Positions 59,935 through 64,000 of a DNA stretch of 64,000 nucleotides are shown one piece after another; the stretch's first letter is position 1; every line of letters begins with the position of its first letter. Below the pieces are notes generated by a model. That model worked only from the letters and a program-made list of their open reading frames with translations, was not told the DNA's origin and searched no databases. Origin of the DNA: Siphonodentalium dalli (taxonomy: Eukaryota; Mollusca; Scaphopoda; Gadilida; Siphonodentaliidae); NCBI GenBank assembly GCA_032622095.1, contig CP136064.1, positions 112,952,004 through 113,016,003 on the forward strand, read 5' to 3'. The position numbers and the translations under genes are program-made.

Positions 59935-62125
59935 ATTGAAGAAAAAACATATTTCCTAATGCATATCAGCATACCTACCCCATGAATGTGGGTCTCAACC
60001 CGGAGCTCTAGTGTATTTGATAAAGGGACATCTCCTGCACAGATACATGTATATACAAGTTCCATGGTCATACAAGGGAAATTAGGTGTCCATGGGGGCT
60101 TGCTTCCCTCATGCATGTATGGTGTACTTATTGACTTAAAATTGGTAAAAACCACTATTTTCATGTCATCAGCATCCCTGCCCCATGCAAGTATGTCACC
60201 ATCCCGGAACTCTGGTGTACGGTATCTGAATAATGGGGCATCTCCTGCACAGATACATACAATATCCATGGTCATAAAAAGGGAATTATGGTTACAGGGG
60301 GCCTGCTTCCCTGATGTGATGGGCGTATATAGACTTGAAAATTGAAGAAAAAACATATTTTCTAATGCATATCAGCATACATGTACCTCACCCATGAATG
60401 TGTGTCTCCACCCGGAGCTCTAGTGTATTTGATAAAAGGGATATCTCCTGTACAGATTTATACAAGTTCCATGGTCATGAAAAGGGAATTTAGGGTCCCT
60501 GGGGGCTTGCTTCCCTCATATGGTGTACTTATTGACTTAAAATTGGGTAAAAACCCCTATTTTCATATAATCAACATCCCTGCCCCATGCAAGTATGTCG
60601 CCATCCTGGAGCTCTAGTGTATTAGAATAAAGGGGCATCTCCTGCACAGATGCATACAATATCCATGGTAAAAAAAGGGAATTATGGGTTACATGGTACC
60701 TGCTTCCCTCATGTGCTGGGCCTACATGTATATACTAGTAGACTTGAAAATTGAAGGAAACACATACATGTACGTGTACAATGTACATGTACATTTGTAT
60801 TTCCTAATGCATATCAGCATACTTGCCCCATGAATGTGTGTCTCCACCCAGAGCTCTAGTGTATCTGATAAAAGGGACATCTCCTGAACAGATATTTACA
60901 AGCTGCATGGTCATATAAAAGGAATTATGGGTCCCAGGGGGCTTGCTTCCCTCATATGGTGTACTTATTGACTTAAAATTTGGTAAAAACCCCTATTTTC
61001 ATGTCATCAGCATCCCTGCCCATGCAGGTTTCTCACCATCCTGGAGCTCTAGTGTATTTGAATAAAGGGGCATCTCCTGAACAGATACATACAATATCCA
61101 TGGTCATAAAAAGCGAATTAGGGATTACAGGGGGCCTGCTTCCCTCATGTGGTGGGCCTACATCTATATACATGTAGACTCGAAAATTGAAGAAAAAACA
61201 TATTTCCTAATGCATATCAGCATACTTTCCCCATGAATGTGTATCTCCACCAGGAGCTCTAGAGTATTTGATAAAATGAACATCTCCTGTACAGATATAT
61301 ACAAGTTCCATGGTCATAAATAGGGAATTAGGCGTGCCTGGGGGCTTGCTTCCCTCATGGTGTACGTATTGACTTAAAATTCGGTAAAAACATATTTTCA
61401 TATCATCACCATTTCTGCCCCATGCAAGTATGTCTCCATCCTGGAGCTCAAGTGTATTTGAATAAAGGGCATCTCCTGCAGATATTTACAATATCCATGG
61501 TAATAAAAAGGGAATAAGGGGCTACATGGGGCCTGCTTCCCTCGTGTGGTGGGCCTATATAGACTCGAAAATTGAATAAAAAACATATTTCCTAATGCAT
61601 ATCAGCATCACTGCCCATGAGTGTTTATATCCACCAGGAGCTCAAGTGTTTTTGGTAAAAGGGACATCTCCTGAATATATATAAAATTATATACAAGTTC
61701 CATGGTCATAAACAGGGAATTAGGGGTCCAGGCGGGGGGGGCTTGCTTCCCTCATATGGTGTAAAGCTTTCCGATAAATGGCAAGAAGCCATATTTCCGA
61801 CTAAATCCTGAAAAGTTTGATGTCATCAGCATCCTTGCCCCATGCAAGTATGTCTCCATTCTGGAACTCTAGTATATTTGAATAAAGGGACATCTCATGC
61901 ACAGATACATACAATATCCGTGGTCATAAAAATGGAATTAGGGGTTACAGGGCCTGCTTCCCTCTTGTGGTGGGCCTACATAGACTCGAAAATGGAAGAA
62001 AAACATATGTCCTACATGTAATGCATATCAGCATCCCTGCCTCACGAATGTTTATCTCCACCCGGAGCTCTAGTGTATTTGATAAAAGGGACATCTCCTG
62101 CACAGACATATACAAGTTCCATATA
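59935..62125. repeat. Higher-order satellite: alternating A and B subunits of about 205 bp
   Basis: A-type subunits have CCTAATGCATATCAGCAT, CCATGAATGTGTGTCTCCAC, TACAAGTTCCATGGTCAT and GGGGGCTTGCTTCCCTCAT. B-type have TTTTCATGTCATCAGCATCC, CCATGCAAGTATGTC, ACAATATCCATGGTCAT and GGGGGCCTGCTTCCCT. They alternate A-B for five full dimers (A starts near 59937, 60350, 60790, 61195, 61580 and 62000). Open frames on both strands run with the repeats; the longest, 145 residues (59919-60356, minus), carries no known domain. Confidence 0.85.
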
Positions 62126-63509
62126 TATGGTAATCTGATATGGTAATCTATGGAAAGTTCCAAGCCAAAGGGTTGATTCAATTAATATTTCCAACAGTTG
62201 AAAGTATTGAAATAACAGTTAACTGTTGCAAAATTCCAACCCAGTGCGTGCAAATGTATGTCACGTTTCTATTTGTGAATTCATGCATTTGTTATTGTCA
62301 TAAAAGTAGGCCTACATTTGAGGGCTCGCAAATTACGTTTACGTATAGTCATATTAACTGGTACGCATGATTCAACCTTTTACATTAACTGGTATTGAGG
62401 GGCCGGGGCGGCGACCCCTTCCAGACTGGTCTATTCAATTGTGATTGGCCTTTATGATGGTGTTACCCCCGTACCACCCACGAATACTGAACACCAGTTA
62501 ACAGTGTTCTCACATTTGCTGGAATAGTATCCAAAACATCAACATATCAAGAGGTATTATACTGAATTAGATAAAAAATATATCGCTTGGGTCTGTTTGG
62601 GCTGGAAAATACTCAAAATTTAATCTTGCGCTATAATATCTGCATACCAGCCTTTTTGCTGAATCCTGATGCCGGTTATATTGCCGTGTGAAATCCTAGT
62701 ACCAGATAATATTGGGTATGTATATAGCATACCACCTGAAAATGGCCTGAATATCGCATACCAAAGCGGGGTGGGGGTGTGTATGTGTGACACCCTCCTT
62801 TATCATAGTCTGTATTATACAGGGTATGTTAACTGTTTCGAGTTGATGCAATTAATGTAATTGTTTAATCTCTACCATCTGAATACTATTTATAGCATAT
62901 ATTGCTATCTGATCAATTGATACTGATATAAAAAAGGATAAAGATGGTGTGTCTCTTTCCCAAATGTTCTGTTTACATGTACATTTGGGGTTTATGAGTC
63001 AGATAATAACAGTCAACATGTCCTTCTCACACTAAGAAATAATGTGTTCTTATGAACCAGGACAAAATATGGCTATTTCTGGAGCATTACAGCATACAAT
63101 GTACTATTACAAATCTATATTTTTAAGCAGTAAGATAATGACAGGAAACATTTCCTTAGACTAAGAAATAATGATTTTTTGGTATACATACAGTATGTAT
63201 TTCACACCAGAGCTCATGTGTATACCCACATTAGTTTATGTCATTCAAATGGAGAAACTCATTTAGAAAGATTAAATGAGACAAAACTACCTCACTCTAG
63301 ATGTAGTTGCATGTATATTTGTAAATGCCATTGGAACTAAACTAATGATTTTTGTGTCCACCGGTATGCCATGTACCGGTATACATTGCAACTACATGTA
63401 CATGTAACTTGCCTAACATACCATATACATGTATGAAGAGGGATTTTTTAAGTGTTAATCAAAATTTTAACCCAACTCTTGACAGTAAGTTTTAACCCAT
63501 GCAGTTTAA
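62126..63509. other. No gene seen
   Basis: Holds the inverse copy of the 42.6 kb repeat at 62614-62697. Otherwise non-coding. Confidence 0.45.
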
Positions 63510-63935
63510 AGGTACTCAATCCGATCAGAGGGTCATATATTACTATTTCTTTGGCTTTGGGGGTAAAAAAAATAATTGATTCGAGTCGAGGAACCTACCA
63601 ATCAAAGCTCAGGGTGATCAGATATCGATATTTGAAGTTTTGATAGTTCTATTATTTCTGTCCCAGAACACGGTCAAAATTGCGTTATTATTACCACTTG
63701 ATTTTAGAGTTATCCATCCTTGTCTGTTTGAATAGTGTTTCTGGTGTACACATTTCGAGCAAATTAAGAAGTTAGGGGCAATTATTAGTACTCATCTCGA
63801 GAAAATAACAAATCAAAAATAAATATCTAATAACTCTGAGCTTTGTTTGATGGGTTCCTCGACTCGAACAAATATTGTTTACCCCCAAAGCCAAAGAAAT
63901 AGTAATATAGGACCCTCTGATCAGATTGAGTACCT
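63510..63935. mobile_element. AGGTACTCAATC element, copy 5
   Basis: The ends are AGGTACTCAATC and GATTGAGTACCT, exact inverted copies over 12 bp, with TTAA at 63506-63509 and 63936-63939. It is close in sequence to copy 4 (ACCACTTGATTTTAGAGTTA, TCTCGAG, TCTGAGCTTTG). Confidence 0.85.
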
Positions 63936-64000
63936 TTAATGAACAGTTTCCTTAATGTTTTATTATACTAAAACACTCCACTGATAACAATACCCATGCA

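Noticed and set aside
59919-60356. 145-residue minus-strand frame as a gene
   Set aside because: It spans one dimer of the satellite, and its other copies are broken at different places; no domain is seen.

Overview
This is a window of animal nuclear DNA: AT-rich, gene-poor and intron-rich, with exons joined by GT/AG introns. It carries tRNA-derived SINEs and many short DNA transposons. A lophotrochozoan, most likely a mollusc and perhaps a bivalve, fits best. The reasons are a membrane-anchor C-terminus of a type I remember from molluscan surface proteins, roughly 160 bp tandem-core elements with fixed ends that resemble the oyster 'pearl' (Helentron-associated) elements, and heavy use of palindromes such as TACATGTA. 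The species cannot be named from the sequence alone.

One gene is well supported. On the minus strand between about 11.9 and 4.05 kb, four exons have matching splice phases. They encode the C-terminal half of a C-type lectin domain, a six-cysteine PAN/apple-like module, a threonine-rich mucin-like stalk, and a last exon with one membrane segment and the stop codon. The 5' exons (signal peptide and first half of the lectin fold) were not found. A second, weaker locus at 22.7 kb (+) is a short reading frame with a THAP zinc-finger start and a TATA box 70 bp upstream, in a CpG-richer stretch. A third candidate is a single internal exon at 52.26-52.39 kb (+) with good splice sites but no recognised family.

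Most of the rest is mobile or repeated DNA. Several elements can be delimited to the base by their target duplications: hAT-like elements with 8-bp duplications (13.8-14.9 and 44.8-45.8 kb), TTAA-flanked elements (33.1, 34.6, 39.7, 40.1, 48.5, 50.6 and 63.5 kb), TA-flanked elements (44.4 and 46.1 kb), and an ATGCTA-flanked element (18.1 kb). Larger structures are a 4.3 kb element with about 700 bp inverted arms (25.6-29.9 kb) with relatives at 30.1-31.7 and 55.9-58.1 kb, two roughly 155-170 bp palindrome-bearing satellites (9.0 and 53.5 kb), and a higher-order satellite of alternating 205 bp subunits (59.9-62.1 kb). Nesting gives relative ages: the 48.5 kb TTAA element sits inside a pearl-like array, and a pearl-like element at 54.4 kb sits inside an older inverted-repeat element.

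No intact transposase, reverse transcriptase, rRNA, free-standing tRNA or CRISPR array was recognised. All repeat relationships were found by eye, so identities and copy boundaries are approximate unless a target duplication is quoted.
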